A stretch of DNA of 15,980 nucleotides from Rubrivivax sp. Lineage in GTDB: Bacteria; Pseudomonadota; Gammaproteobacteria; Burkholderiales; Burkholderiaceae_C. This document shows, piece after piece, positions 6,664-13,056 of this stretch. Every line of letters begins with the position of its first letter. Within the stretch, counting starts at the first letter, position 1. A program made the position numbers and the translations under genes. The DNA lies in the NCBI GenBank assembly GCA_020851615.1, contig JADZCL010000156.1:1-15980 (forward strand), given 5' to 3'. The notes under the pieces were generated by a model. It did not search any database, was not told the DNA's origin, and worked only from the letters and a program-made list of their open reading frames with translations.

Positions 6664-6742
6664 CGTCCGGCCTTGTGGGGTGGACACGGTGCTTCGGTAC
6701 CTGAGGGGTCGCACGCGCCAACGTGCGGCCCCTCGCCTTTTT
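6664..6742 (+). ncRNA. Candidate small RNA, about 80 nt
   Basis: A plus-strand segment with no gene runs from the possible promoter to a strong intrinsic terminator. Complementary CCGTCC and GGACACGG segments in its 5' half may form a first hairpin. It lies between the AlpA-like regulator and the integrase genes and is divergent from the regulator. In phage P4 a small immunity RNA sits in the control region of the replication operon, so a similar control RNA is conceivable. Start and function are uncertain. Confidence 0.4.
6703..6742 (+). terminator. Strong rho-independent terminator, plus strand
   Basis: A 13-bp stem (6703-6715 with 6722-6734, one G-U pair) closes a 6-nt loop CGCCAA and is followed by GCC and five T at 6738-6742. 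The minus strand lacks a T-tract on its exit side, so it acts on plus-strand transcripts. No plus-strand gene precedes it within the element. Confidence 0.8.
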
Positions 6743-6856
6743 CAGCGTCGGCTACTACAAATTGCCGTTGCCTGGATCGGTCGTAACAAGTTTAGGCGCT
6801 TTTGGCAACAACGCGATTGCGCGCGGGGTCGAACTGAAATCTGGCTCCTTCGGCAT

Positions 6857-7165
6857 TCATTCGCAAGTGCTTGATTGCACTGACGAATCCGGCGCGCACA
6901 TCGCGGCCTGTCGCGGCGGGTCGGTGTCGATGTTGTTCCTGATGTCGCCCACGATCTTGACCTGATAGCTCCGGCGCTCGTCAGGAATCGGCCGGCCTCG
7001 GTGCGTCAGCTTGCGGCCCTCGCAATCGCCGGCCACGCGCACCAGCGCGGCGGCCAGGTCGCGCAGTTGCTGCGGGCGCAGCTCGGCGCCATCGCCAGGC
7101 AGATCGAGCACGGCCAGCGGCCCGCCGTCACGGGCTATGGTCATCTTCACCTGAAGCGGCTTCAT
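6857..7165 (-). CDS. Small protein coupled to integrase, unknown function
   Basis: The product is 102 residues, beginning MKPLQVKMTIARDGGPLAVLDL, with a helical PQQLRDLAAALVRVAGDC stretch and a polar RRSYQVKIVGDI region. I do not recognise a family. The ATG at 7165 overlaps the integrase stop as ATGA, so it is co-translated with integrase. That placement would suit an accessory or directionality factor, but no helix-turn-helix is visible, so this is speculation. The last 30 or so residues (NNIDTDPPRQAAMCAPDSSVQSSTCE) look less structured and overlap an AT-richer segment and a small hairpin; the gene may originally have ended differently. Confidence 0.65.
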   Translation of the reverse strand: MKPLQVKMTIARDGGPLAVLDLPGDGAELRPQQLRDLAAALVRVAGDCEGRKLTHRGRPIPDERRSYQVKIVGDIRNNIDTDPPRQAAMCAPDSSVQSSTCE

Positions 7166-8409
7166 GCGGCCCTCCCAGCAAGCGGGATCACGTCGGCCCC
7201 ATCGCGCAGCCGCTCCAGGTAGTCGGCCCACTTTGTCATCAGCTCACGGCGCTGTGCGACGTACTCGGCGCGGTCATAGGCCATGCCGAGCGGCCCGCTC
7301 TTGCCGTGGGCCAGTTGCGCCTCGATCACCTCCGGATCGACCCCGGGCAGGTGCTCCACGATTAGCGTGCGCGCCATCGCGCGGAACCCGTGCGCGGTCA
7401 TCTGGTCGTTGGCATAGCCCATGCGGCGCAGCGCGGCGCGGATGGTGTTTTCGCTCATGCATGCCTCGCCGGTCAGCAGGGAAGGGAACACGTAGCGCCC
7501 ATGCCCCGTGAGCGGGCGCAGGTCTTCCAGGACGGCCAGGGCCTGCGCCGCCAGCGGCACCAGGTGTGGCCTGCCGTTCGTCTTGCCGTGGACCGAGCGC
7601 TTCATCTTCGCGGCCGGGATCGTCCACAGCGCGCGCGCGGCGTCGATTTCTGACCACTCCATCGCGCGGATGTTGCCGGGTCGCTGAAAAGAGAACGCCG
7701 ACAGCAGCAGCGCCGCGCGGGTCACTGGCTGGCCCGCGTAGCTGTGAAGGTTTCGCATCAGCTCGCCGGCCTTCTGCGGGTCCAGGACCGCGCCCATGTG
7801 CCGCACGTTCAGCGGCTTGAGTGCGTCGCACAGGTCCGCAGCAGGGTTGCGGTCACAGCGGCCGGTGGCAATGCCGAGCCGGTACACCTGCCCCGCGTAC
7901 TGGCGCAGCGCGTGCGCCGTGTCGTGCGCCCCTCGAGCCTCTACCCGATGCAATGCCGACAGCAGGATCGGCGCCGAGACGTCGCGCAGCGGCAGAGCGC
8001 CGAGCCACGGGAACAGGTCGCGCTCCATCAGCCGCAGCCACTTCGCCGCATAGGTCTCGCTCCAGCCGCTGCGCTGCGCCTCGTAGAACTCGCGGGCCAC
8101 GGCCTCGAAGCTCGTCGCCTGCGCGGCACGGTTCGTCAGCCTCTGCACACGCGCGGCCAGGCGCGGATGCGTGCCGGCCTTGTGCAGCTTGCGCGCTTCG
8201 TCGCGGTCGGCCCGCGCCTTCTTCAGCCCCACCTCGGGATAGGTGCCGAGCGCTAGCCGGTCTTCCTTGCTGGCCGCGTAGAACTTCCAGAACCAGCGGC
8301 GCGAGCCGGCCGGGGAAACCTCAAGGTACAGCCCGCCGCCGTCGTTCAGCCGGTGACGGGCCTTGCCCTTCGGGCACTTGGCATTGCGGCAGTCGGCATC
8401 GGTCAGCAT
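7162..8409 (-). CDS. int: Site-specific tyrosine integrase, P4 type
   Basis: The product is 415 residues. The N-terminal ~85 form the DUF4102-type arm-binding domain (LNDGGGLYLEV, LALGTYPEVGLKKAR). A core-binding domain follows, then the catalytic domain with Arg243 in FQRPGNIR, HGFR giving His340 and Arg343, His368 in QLAHGKSG, and the likely nucleophile Tyr378 in AYDRAEY. All expected catalytic positions are present, so it looks functional. A GTG nine bases upstream is possible, but the ATG at 8409 has AAGGGG 8 nt before it and matches the usual start. It lies next to its target, the tRNA-Thr 3' end, and reads away from it. Repeats at 8429-8513 lie directly upstream, so Int may repress its own promoter. 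Confidence 0.93.
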   Translation of the reverse strand: MLTDADCRNAKCPKGKARHRLNDGGGLYLEVSPAGSRRWFWKFYAASKEDRLALGTYPEVGLKKARADRDEARKLHKAGTHPRLAARVQRLTNRAAQATSFEAVAREFYEAQRSGWSETYAAKWLRLMERDLFPWLGALPLRDVSAPILLSALHRVEARGAHDTAHALRQYAGQVYRLGIATGRCDRNPAADLCDALKPLNVRHMGAVLDPQKAGELMRNLHSYAGQPVTRAALLLSAFSFQRPGNIRAMEWSEIDAARALWTIPAAKMKRSVHGKTNGRPHLVPLAAQALAVLEDLRPLTGHGRYVFPSLLTGEACMSENTIRAALRRMGYANDQMTAHGFRAMARTLIVEHLPGVDPEVIEAQLAHGKSGPLGMAYDRAEYVAQRRELMTKWADYLERLRDGADVIPLAGRAA

Positions 8410-8428
8410 GTCGCGCACCCCTTCGGCT

Positions 8429-8513
8429 GTGCCCCGGAATCGCGCCCCGAGGCGGACTGTGCCCCGGTTTCTGTCCCGGTCTGGCGAAAGTGCCCCGGTT
8501 CGTGCCCCGGTTC
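8429..8513 (+). repeat. Arm-type repeat cluster, right end
   Basis: GTGCCCCGGTTC occurs as two abutting copies at 8490-8501 and 8502-8513. Single copies lie at 8459-8470 (GTGCCCCGGTTT) and 8429-8440 (ending GGAAT). Degenerate versions appear around 8442-8450 and 8473-8481. The abutting pair mirrors the pair at 596-619. The cluster fills the region upstream of the integrase start, so binding there could regulate int as well as build the recombination complex. Confidence 0.7.
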
Positions 8514-8554
8514 ACTGTGCGCAGTCTAGCGGCCTTGTGCCCCTACGTGCAATG

Positions 8555-8590
8555 AAAAAGGCGCCTAAGTTGTTGATTCAACTAGGCGCC
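8555..8590 (-). terminator. Rho-independent terminator downstream of tRNA-Thr
   Basis: A 12-bp stem (8560-8572 with 8579-8590, one bulged base) around a 6-nt loop is followed on the minus strand by five T (8559-8555). It would stop transcription arriving from the tRNA gene, and sspAB read-through, before integrase. It lies inside the repeat-defined element, so the element supplies it. Confidence 0.75.
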
Positions 8591-8622
8591 TGATTGGTTG
8601 TGTGGCTCTGTGAAGCCCTGGG

Positions 8623-8637
8623 ATGGTGCCGGCTGTC
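8623..8637. repeat. Right attachment-site core repeat, within tRNA-Thr
   Basis: This is the partner of the repeat at 518-532, identical over 15 bp. It covers the tRNA CCA end, discriminator, 3' acceptor strand and the start of the T-stem, plus one base beyond the gene. Because the duplicated bases are identical, the tRNA stays intact after integration. Confidence 0.85.
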
Positions 8638-8699
8638 CGAATCGAACGGACGACCTTCCGCTTACAAGGCGGGTGCTCTACCAACTGAGCTAAGCCGGC
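8624..8699 (-). tRNA. tRNA-Thr (anticodon UGU)
   Basis: On the minus strand the 76 nt fold as a standard cloverleaf. The acceptor GCCGGCT pairs with AGCCGGC, the D-arm contains GCTCAGTTGGTAGAGC, the anticodon loop is CTTGTAA with anticodon TGT, and the T-arm is GTCCG-TTCGATT-CGGAC. Discriminator A and an encoded CCA end follow. It lies 50 bp after sspB in the same direction and is the insertion target of the element. Confidence 0.97.
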
Positions 8700-8709
8700 T
8701 GGGCGGTCG

Positions 8710-8715
8710 ATTCTA
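8710..8715 (-). promoter_or_regulatory. Possible -10 box for tRNA-Thr
   Basis: On the minus strand TAGAAT lies 10 bp before the tRNA 5' end, a five-of-six match to the -10 consensus. No good -35 is present at 17 bp. A perfect inverted repeat (GGCGCT-CC-AGCGCC, 8726-8739) lies just upstream and may end or process the sspB transcript. Confidence 0.35.
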
Positions 8716-8749
8716 GGTGCGCACGGGCGCTCCAGCGCCGTGCAGTGCC

Positions 8750-9262
8750 CTACTTGATGCGCTTGAGCGATGGTCGCGCCGGCCCTGCCGGGGGCTCGGG
8801 CGGCTCGGGTGGCGGCTCGCCGTCGGTGGGTTCGACCGTGGCCAGGCGCAGGCCGGGCGCGGCGGTGCCTGCGCGTGAGCCCCGATCCTGGGCATCGTCC
8901 CCTTCAGGCGACCCATCGTCCCCCGCAGCGGGCAGTGGGAAGGCCATGCCCTGGCCGTTCTCGCGCGCGTAGATGGCGACGACATGGTCGACCGGAACAT
9001 GAATATCCCGCGTGATGCCGCCAAAGCGGGCGCGGAACTCGATCGCCTCGTTGCCCAGTTGCAGGCCGCTCGTGGCCTCGAAGCCGATGTTGAGCACGAT
9101 CTCGCTGTTCTTCACGTACTCCATCGGCACCAGCACCGTGGCGTCGACATGGACGGCGATATAGGGCGTGAAGCCGTTGTCGGTGCACCAGTCGTGCAGC
9201 GCGCGCAGCAGGTAGGGCCGTGTGGAGCTGCCCTGGCTGCCCGCGGACGTCGGCGCGTTCAT
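8750..9262 (-). CDS. sspB: ClpXP protease specificity-enhancing factor SspB
   Basis: The product is 170 residues. SspB is the adaptor that delivers ssrA-tagged and other substrates to ClpXP. The folded domain covers about residues 14-108: RPYLLRALHDWCTDNGFTPYI, then VPMEY, EIVLNIG, FRARFGG and VVAIYARENG, all characteristic. A long flexible acidic/Pro-rich linker (about 110-160) leads to the C-terminal PSLKRIK, the short hydrophobic-basic tail that binds the ClpX N-domain. An open frame continues far upstream through sspA, but the ATG at 9262 gives the normal family length. The gene follows sspA after 32 bp and is likely co-transcribed with it. The upstream ribosome-binding site is weak. Confidence 0.95.
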   Translation of the reverse strand: MNAPTSAGSQGSSTRPYLLRALHDWCTDNGFTPYIAVHVDATVLVPMEYVKNSEIVLNIGFEATSGLQLGNEAIEFRARFGGITRDIHVPVDHVVAIYARENGQGMAFPLPAAGDDGSPEGDDAQDRGSRAGTAAPGLRLATVEPTDGEPPPEPPEPPAGPARPSLKRIK

Positions 9263-9294
9263 CTCGGTGTCGTGGCGTGTTGCGCGGGTGACGC

Positions 9295-9906
9295 CTACTT
9301 GCGCATCACCTTCTCGGAGGGCGTCAGTGCCTCGATGTAGGCCGGGCGCGAGAAGATGCGCTCGGCATACTTCAGCAAGGGCGCGGCATTCTTGCTCAGG
9401 TCGATGCCGTAGTAGTCCAGCCGCCACAGCAGCGGCGCGATCGCCACGTCGAGCATGCTGAAGTCGTCGCCCAGCATGTACTTGTTGCGCAGGAAGATCG
9501 GCGCAAGCTGCGTGAGGCGGTCGCGGATCTGGCTGCGTGCACGCTCGAGCTGCTTGTCCGTGCCCTTGACGCTGCGGCTCTCGAGCAGGTTGACGTGGGC
9601 GAACAGTTCCTTCTCGAAGTTGAAGAGGAACAGGCGCACGCGCGCCCGCGCCACCGGCTCGCCGGGCATGAGCTGCGGGTGCGGGAAGCGCTCGTCGATG
9701 TACTCGTTGATGATGTGCGATTCGTAGAGGATGAGGTCGCGCTCGACGAGGATGGGCACCTCGTTGTACGGGTTCATCAGCGCGATGTCCTCGGGCTTGG
9801 CGAACAGGTCGACGTCGCGAATCTCGAAATCCATGCCCTTCTCGAACAGCACGAAGCGGCAGCGGTGCGAGTACGGGCAGGTGGTTCCGGAGTAGAGGAC
9901 CATCAT
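9295..9906 (-). CDS. sspA: Stringent starvation protein A
   Basis: The product is 203 residues, the usual length. SspA has a glutathione-transferase fold and binds RNA polymerase as a starvation-related transcription regulator. The N-terminal thioredoxin-like part contains MMVLYSGTTCPYSHRCRFVLFEKGM, then NPYNEVPILVERDLILYESHIINEYI at about 45-70. The all-helical C-terminal part includes MLGDDFSMLDVAIAPLLWRLDYYGI. Two adjacent ATG codons at 9906 and 9903 are possible starts; AAGG lies about 9 nt upstream of the first. The long open frame upstream of them is non-coding. It heads the sspA-sspB pair, downstream of the petABC terminator, as is common in beta- and gammaproteobacteria. Confidence 0.96.
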   Translation of the reverse strand: MMVLYSGTTCPYSHRCRFVLFEKGMDFEIRDVDLFAKPEDIALMNPYNEVPILVERDLILYESHIINEYIDERFPHPQLMPGEPVARARVRLFLFNFEKELFAHVNLLESRSVKGTDKQLERARSQIRDRLTQLAPIFLRNKYMLGDDFSMLDVAIAPLLWRLDYYGIDLSKNAAPLLKYAERIFSRPAYIEALTPSEKVMRK

Positions 9907-9956
9907 GGCGTGAAGCCTTCGATCGAATGAGTGGGGCCGCACAGGGCCGGGCCCCG

Positions 9957-9997
9957 AAAAAACCAAGCGCAGTGGGCGCGGCAAGCCCCCACTGCGC
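9957..9997 (-). terminator. Rho-independent terminator of petABC
   Basis: A perfect 10-bp stem (GCGCAGTGGG at 9967-9976 with 9988-9997) and an 11-nt loop are followed on the minus strand by TTGG and six T (9962-9957). It lies 34 bp after the petC stop and separates the petABC operon from sspAB. Confidence 0.85.
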
Positions 9998-10030
9998 CCG
10001 ACCCGGCATGCACACGCCGGGGCCGCGATG

Positions 10031-10801
10031 CTACTTGACGTCCTTCCAGTACGCCGCGTTCAGCCGCCAGGCGATGACGGTGAAGACGGCCAGGAAGATG
10101 AGGACCCACACGCCCAGCCGCACGCGGCCACCCTGGTTGGGCTCGCCGGCCCACTGCAGGAAGGCCACGAGGTCGGCCACCGCCTCGTTGTACTCGCTGG
10201 GTGTCAGCGTGCCCTGGGTGATGGGCTCGAAGCCCTTGAACACATGCACGGTCTTGCTGGCGTCATGGGGATCCTTCTCCTCGGCATAGACGGCGCGCTG
10301 CTGGCCCTGCAGTTCCCACAGCGCGTGCGGCATCGCCACGCTCGGGAAGGCCAGGTTGTCCCAGCCGGTGGCCTTGGTGTCGTCGCGGTAGTAGGTGCGC
10401 AGGTAGGTGTAGACATAGTCTGCACCGCTGCCCTGCCCGGGTGCCGAGCGCGAGCGCGCGATCAGCGTGAGGTCGGGAGGCGCCGCGCCGAACCACTCCT
10501 TGCCGTCCTTGGCGTCGAGCGCGATCTTCATCGTGTCACCGACCTTCCCGCCGGTGAACAGCAGATTGCTCTTGATCTGCTCGTCGGTCAGGCCGATGTC
10601 CTGCAGGCGGTTGTAGCGCAGGTAGCCCGCCGCGTGGCAGTTGAGGCAGTAGTTGGCGAACAGCTTGGCACCGCGCTGCAGCGCAGCCACGTCGGTCACG
10701 CGGTCGGCGGGGAACTTGTCCCACGCCACGCCACCGCCTGCCGCCTGTGCACCCGTGGCCAGCAGCAGGCTGGCGAACAAGCAGAGGATGAGTTTCTTCA
10801 T
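10031..10801 (-). CDS. petC: Ubiquinol-cytochrome c reductase, cytochrome c1 subunit
   Basis: The product is 256 residues. It passes electrons from the Rieske centre to periplasmic cytochrome c within complex III. A signal peptide spans about 1-20, ending ATGAQA. The haem c site is C52-L-N-C55-H56, and the likely axial Met is 157 in SVAMPHALWELQG. A single C-terminal membrane helix lies at about 228-246, ending in WRLNAAYWKDVK. It follows petB by 24 bp and is the last gene of petABC. The ribosome-binding site is weak, so translation may depend on coupling to petB. Confidence 0.97.
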   Translation of the reverse strand: MKKLILCLFASLLLATGAQAAGGGVAWDKFPADRVTDVAALQRGAKLFANYCLNCHAAGYLRYNRLQDIGLTDEQIKSNLLFTGGKVGDTMKIALDAKDGKEWFGAAPPDLTLIARSRSAPGQGSGADYVYTYLRTYYRDDTKATGWDNLAFPSVAMPHALWELQGQQRAVYAEEKDPHDASKTVHVFKGFEPITQGTLTPSEYNEAVADLVAFLQWAGEPNQGGRVRLGVWVLIFLAVFTVIAWRLNAAYWKDVK

Positions 10802-10825
10802 GGCTTGAGGCTTTCAGGCGGTTCG

Positions 10826-12232
10826 TCAGTGCGGCTGGAAGGTGACGCGGTCAGGCACGGCCTTGAACTCGCCGATCTGGCTCCACACCGGCATGAGCGC
10901 GAAGAAACCGAAATAGAAGATGGTGCCGACCTGCGCCATCAGCGTCGCCACGTCGGAGACCGGCTGGATGCCCAGGTAGCCCAGCACGAAGAAGACGACG
11001 ACGAACACGCCGTACAGCCACTTGTGCCAGTTCGGGCGGTAGCGGATCGACTTCACCGGGCTGCGGTCGAGCCAGGGCAGCAGGAAGAGGATGATGACCG
11101 CACCACCCATCACCACGACACCCCAGAACTTGGCGTCGAAGACCTTGAGCAGCGCGATGACGACCAGACCGGCAACGACGATGCCGGCCTTGGCCTTGCC
11201 GCTGAAGCCGCCCTTGAGCAGCGCGCCGACGGTGCCAAGCGCCGTGATGACGACGAAGACGTTGACCATCGGGTCGGTCGTTGCACGCAGCATCGAGTAG
11301 TACGGCGTGAAGTACCACACCGGGGCGATGTGCGCCGGCGTCTTCAGCGGGTCGGCCGGGATGAAGTTGTTGTACTCGAGGAAATAGCCGCCGAGCTCGG
11401 GCGCGAAGAAGATGACGGCCGAGAAGAGGAACAGGAACACCCCCACGCCGACGATGTCGTGCACCGTGTAATACGGGTGGAAGGGGATGCCGTCCAGCGG
11501 GATGCCCGTCTTCGGATCCTTCTTGGCCTTGATCTCGACGCCATCGGGGTTGTTGGACCCTACGTCGTGCAGGGCCAGCAGGTGCGCCACGACCAGGCCC
11601 AGCAGGACCAGCGGGATTGCGATCACGTGGAAGCTGAAGAAGCGGTTGAGCGTCGCGTCGCTGACGACGTAGTCGCCGCGGATCAGCAGGGCAAGGTCAG
11701 GGCCGACGAAGGGAATCGCGGCAAACAGGTTGACGATCACCTGCGCGCCCCAGTAGGACATCTGGCCCCAGGGCAGCAGGTAGCCGAAGAAGGCCTCGCC
11801 CATCAGGCACAGGAAGATCAGGCAGCCAAAGATCCACACCAGTTCGCGCGGCTTGCGGTAACTGCCGTAGAGCAGCCCGCGGAACATGTGCAGGTAGACG
11901 ACGATGAAGAAGGCGCTCGCCCCGGTGCTGTGCATGTAGCGGATCAGCCAGCCCCAGGGCACGTCGCGCATGATGTACTCGACCGAGGCGAAGGCGAGCG
12001 CCGCATCGGGCTTGTAGTGCATCACCAGGAAGATGCCCGTGACGATCTGGATCACCAGCACCAGCAGGGCCAGCGAGCCGAAGAAGTACCAGCTGTTGAA
12101 GTTCTTCGGAGCGTAGTACTCCGACATGTGCTTCTTGTACTCGGCGAACGCGGTCGGGAACCGGTTCTCGAACCAGACGGTGGTCTTCTCGATCACCGAA
12201 GCGCCTGCGGGCGCGTCCTTGAATTCAGCCAT
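10826..12232 (-). CDS. petB: Ubiquinol-cytochrome c reductase, cytochrome b subunit
   Basis: The product is 468 residues. It is the membrane core of complex III, holding both quinone sites. Haem ligands are the pairs His101/His115 and His202/His217. The SYWGAQVIVNLF segment lies at 159-170, and the N-terminal helix begins at about 48. The quinol-oxidation motif, usually PEWY, reads PVWY here (304-307), so the glutamate is replaced by valine; variation of this motif between lineages is known. The C-terminal half adds several membrane helices. A longer open frame exists upstream, but the ATG at 12232 with GAGG 8 nt before it and the normal N-terminus (MAEFKDA) fixes the start, 17 bp after petA. 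Confidence 0.97.
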   Translation of the reverse strand: MAEFKDAPAGASVIEKTTVWFENRFPTAFAEYKKHMSEYYAPKNFNSWYFFGSLALLVLVIQIVTGIFLVMHYKPDAALAFASVEYIMRDVPWGWLIRYMHSTGASAFFIVVYLHMFRGLLYGSYRKPRELVWIFGCLIFLCLMGEAFFGYLLPWGQMSYWGAQVIVNLFAAIPFVGPDLALLIRGDYVVSDATLNRFFSFHVIAIPLVLLGLVVAHLLALHDVGSNNPDGVEIKAKKDPKTGIPLDGIPFHPYYTVHDIVGVGVFLFLFSAVIFFAPELGGYFLEYNNFIPADPLKTPAHIAPVWYFTPYYSMLRATTDPMVNVFVVITALGTVGALLKGGFSGKAKAGIVVAGLVVIALLKVFDAKFWGVVVMGGAVIILFLLPWLDRSPVKSIRYRPNWHKWLYGVFVVVFFVLGYLGIQPVSDVATLMAQVGTIFYFGFFALMPVWSQIGEFKAVPDRVTFQPH

Positions 12233-12249
12233 GGGGTGGACCTCGCTCC

Positions 12250-12870
12250 TCAAGCCTTCTTGTCTTCGCCGACCAACAGCACGTTGTCCGACAGGAACTG
12301 GTAGGGCGGCACTTCGAGGTTGTCGGGCGCGGGCTTGTTCTTGAACACGCGGCCGGCGAGGTCGAAGGTCGAACCGTGGCAGGGGCACAGGAAGCCGCCC
12401 ACCCAGTCATCGGGCAACGAGGGCTGGGCACCGGGCTGGAACTTGTCCACCGGCGAGCAGCCCAGGTGCGAGCAGATGCCCACCACCACCAGCACGTCAG
12501 GCTTGATCGAGCGCCACTCGTTCTTGGCATAGGGCGGCGTCGGATAGGCCTTGCGGTCGGAATTCGGGTCGGCCACGAGCGCGTCGGTCTTCTTCAGCGA
12601 CTCGAGCTGCGCGGGCGTGCGCCGCATGACCCACACCGGTTTGCCGCGCCACTCGACGGTGAGCTTCTCGCCAGGCTTCAGGGCGCTGATGTCGACCTGC
12701 ACCGGGGCGCCTGCGGCCTTGGCACGCTCGGAAGGTGCGAAGCTGCTGACGAACGGAACGGCGGTCGCGACACCACCGACGGCGCCGGCGCCGCATGTGA
12801 TCGCGATCCAGGTCCGGCGCTCTTTGTCGATGTTGCCATGGGCCGCAGGGGCCGCTGCCGAATCGCTCAT
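12250..12870 (-). CDS. petA: Ubiquinol-cytochrome c reductase, Rieske iron-sulfur subunit
   Basis: The product is 206 residues. It carries the [2Fe-2S] cluster that takes an electron from quinol at the Qo site. Cluster motifs are C133-S-H-L-G-C138 and C162-P-C-H-G-S167, with all four ligands (C133, H135, C162, H165) and the disulfide cysteines C138 and C164 present. The N-terminus has a twin-arginine pair (KERRTW, about 17-21) before a hydrophobic anchor ending near 42, consistent with Tat export and membrane anchoring. The ATG at 12870 has GAGG 5 nt upstream and is preferred to an in-frame ATG 13 codons earlier. It is the first gene of petABC and diverges from mscL. Confidence 0.97.
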   Translation of the reverse strand: MSDSAAAPAAHGNIDKERRTWIAITCGAGAVGGVATAVPFVSSFAPSERAKAAGAPVQVDISALKPGEKLTVEWRGKPVWVMRRTPAQLESLKKTDALVADPNSDRKAYPTPPYAKNEWRSIKPDVLVVVGICSHLGCSPVDKFQPGAQPSLPDDWVGGFLCPCHGSTFDLAGRVFKNKPAPDNLEVPPYQFLSDNVLLVGEDKKA

Positions 12871-12915
12871 GGAATCCTCGGGTGTGGTTCGACGGTCTGT
12901 CAGGGTCAACCCGGG

Positions 12916-12921
12916 ATTCTA
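12916..12921 (-). promoter_or_regulatory. Possible -10 box for petABC
   Basis: TAGAAT on the minus strand, five of six consensus bases, would start a transcript near 12909, about 40 nt before the petA start codon. No good -35 is present; the inverted GGAGCC/GGCTCC just upstream may reflect activator binding or chance. Confidence 0.35.
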
Positions 12922-12959
12922 GCGGAGCCCGTTCGTGGCTCCGCCCCGCAACACCACGC

Positions 12960-12988
12960 TTGACGTCATCACGGCCCGCCCCTACCGT
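12960..12988 (+). promoter_or_regulatory. Possible promoter for mscL
   Basis: TTGACG (12960-12965) and TACCGT (12983-12988) are 17 bp apart. The -35 is strong and the -10 weak. The transcript would begin near 12995, about 60 nt before the mscL ATG. The -35 is part of a TGACGTCA palindrome. Confidence 0.35.
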
Positions 12989-13056
12989 CGCGCGCCGGCA
13001 AGCTGTCCTCTGCCGCGAGAAGTCGCTCATTCAACCCGCCTGGAGGAAACCACTTC

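Larger units (their letters stand above)
6572..6856. other. Non-coding regulatory region between regulator and integrase modules
   Basis: No convincing gene lies here. From left to right it holds a palindrome next to the AlpA start, a possible plus-strand promoter, a structured stretch, a strong plus-strand terminator, and then a noticeably AT-richer segment at about 6750-6856. Open frames on the plus strand have no recognisable product. Control sequences for both modules probably sit here. Confidence 0.5.
518..8637. mobile_element. Integrative element of about 8.1 kb in tRNA-Thr (satellite-like)
   Basis: The boundaries are a perfect 15-bp direct repeat, ATGGTGCCGGCTGTC, at 518-532 and 8623-8637. 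The right copy is the 3' end of the tRNA-Thr gene, and a P4-type integrase gene begins about 215 bp inside it. Both ends also carry tandem 12-bp repeats of GTGCCCCGGTT(T/C), as expected of integrase arm sites. Cargo, all on the minus strand, comprises integrase, a small coupled protein, an AlpA-like regulator, a small membrane protein, a primase-helicase-like protein and several conserved unknowns. No conjugation, head, tail, portal or terminase gene is recognised, so autonomous transfer looks unlikely. A satellite or otherwise mobilised element is my inference. Extent and target are well supported by sequence; current mobility is unknown. Confidence 0.88.

Noticed and set aside
6860..6889. 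Hairpin near the end of the integrase-coupled gene
   Set aside because: Two 5-bp stems with an internal loop and no T-tract; too weak to call a terminator, so only mentioned as context.
6723..6965. 80-codon plus-strand frame after the small-RNA terminator
   Set aside because: It starts inside the terminator stem, has no ribosome-binding site or recognisable product, and ends opposite the coupled small gene.
8750..10015. 421-codon frame suggesting an SspB fusion
   Set aside because: The part upstream of 9262 runs through sspA in another frame and is non-coding; SspB has a normal-length start at 9262.
10028..12304. 758-codon open frame on the plus strand
   Set aside because: It is entirely antisense to petC and petB, has a His/Asp/Glu/Gln-rich composition typical of reverse-strand shadows in high-GC DNA, and matches nothing recognisable.
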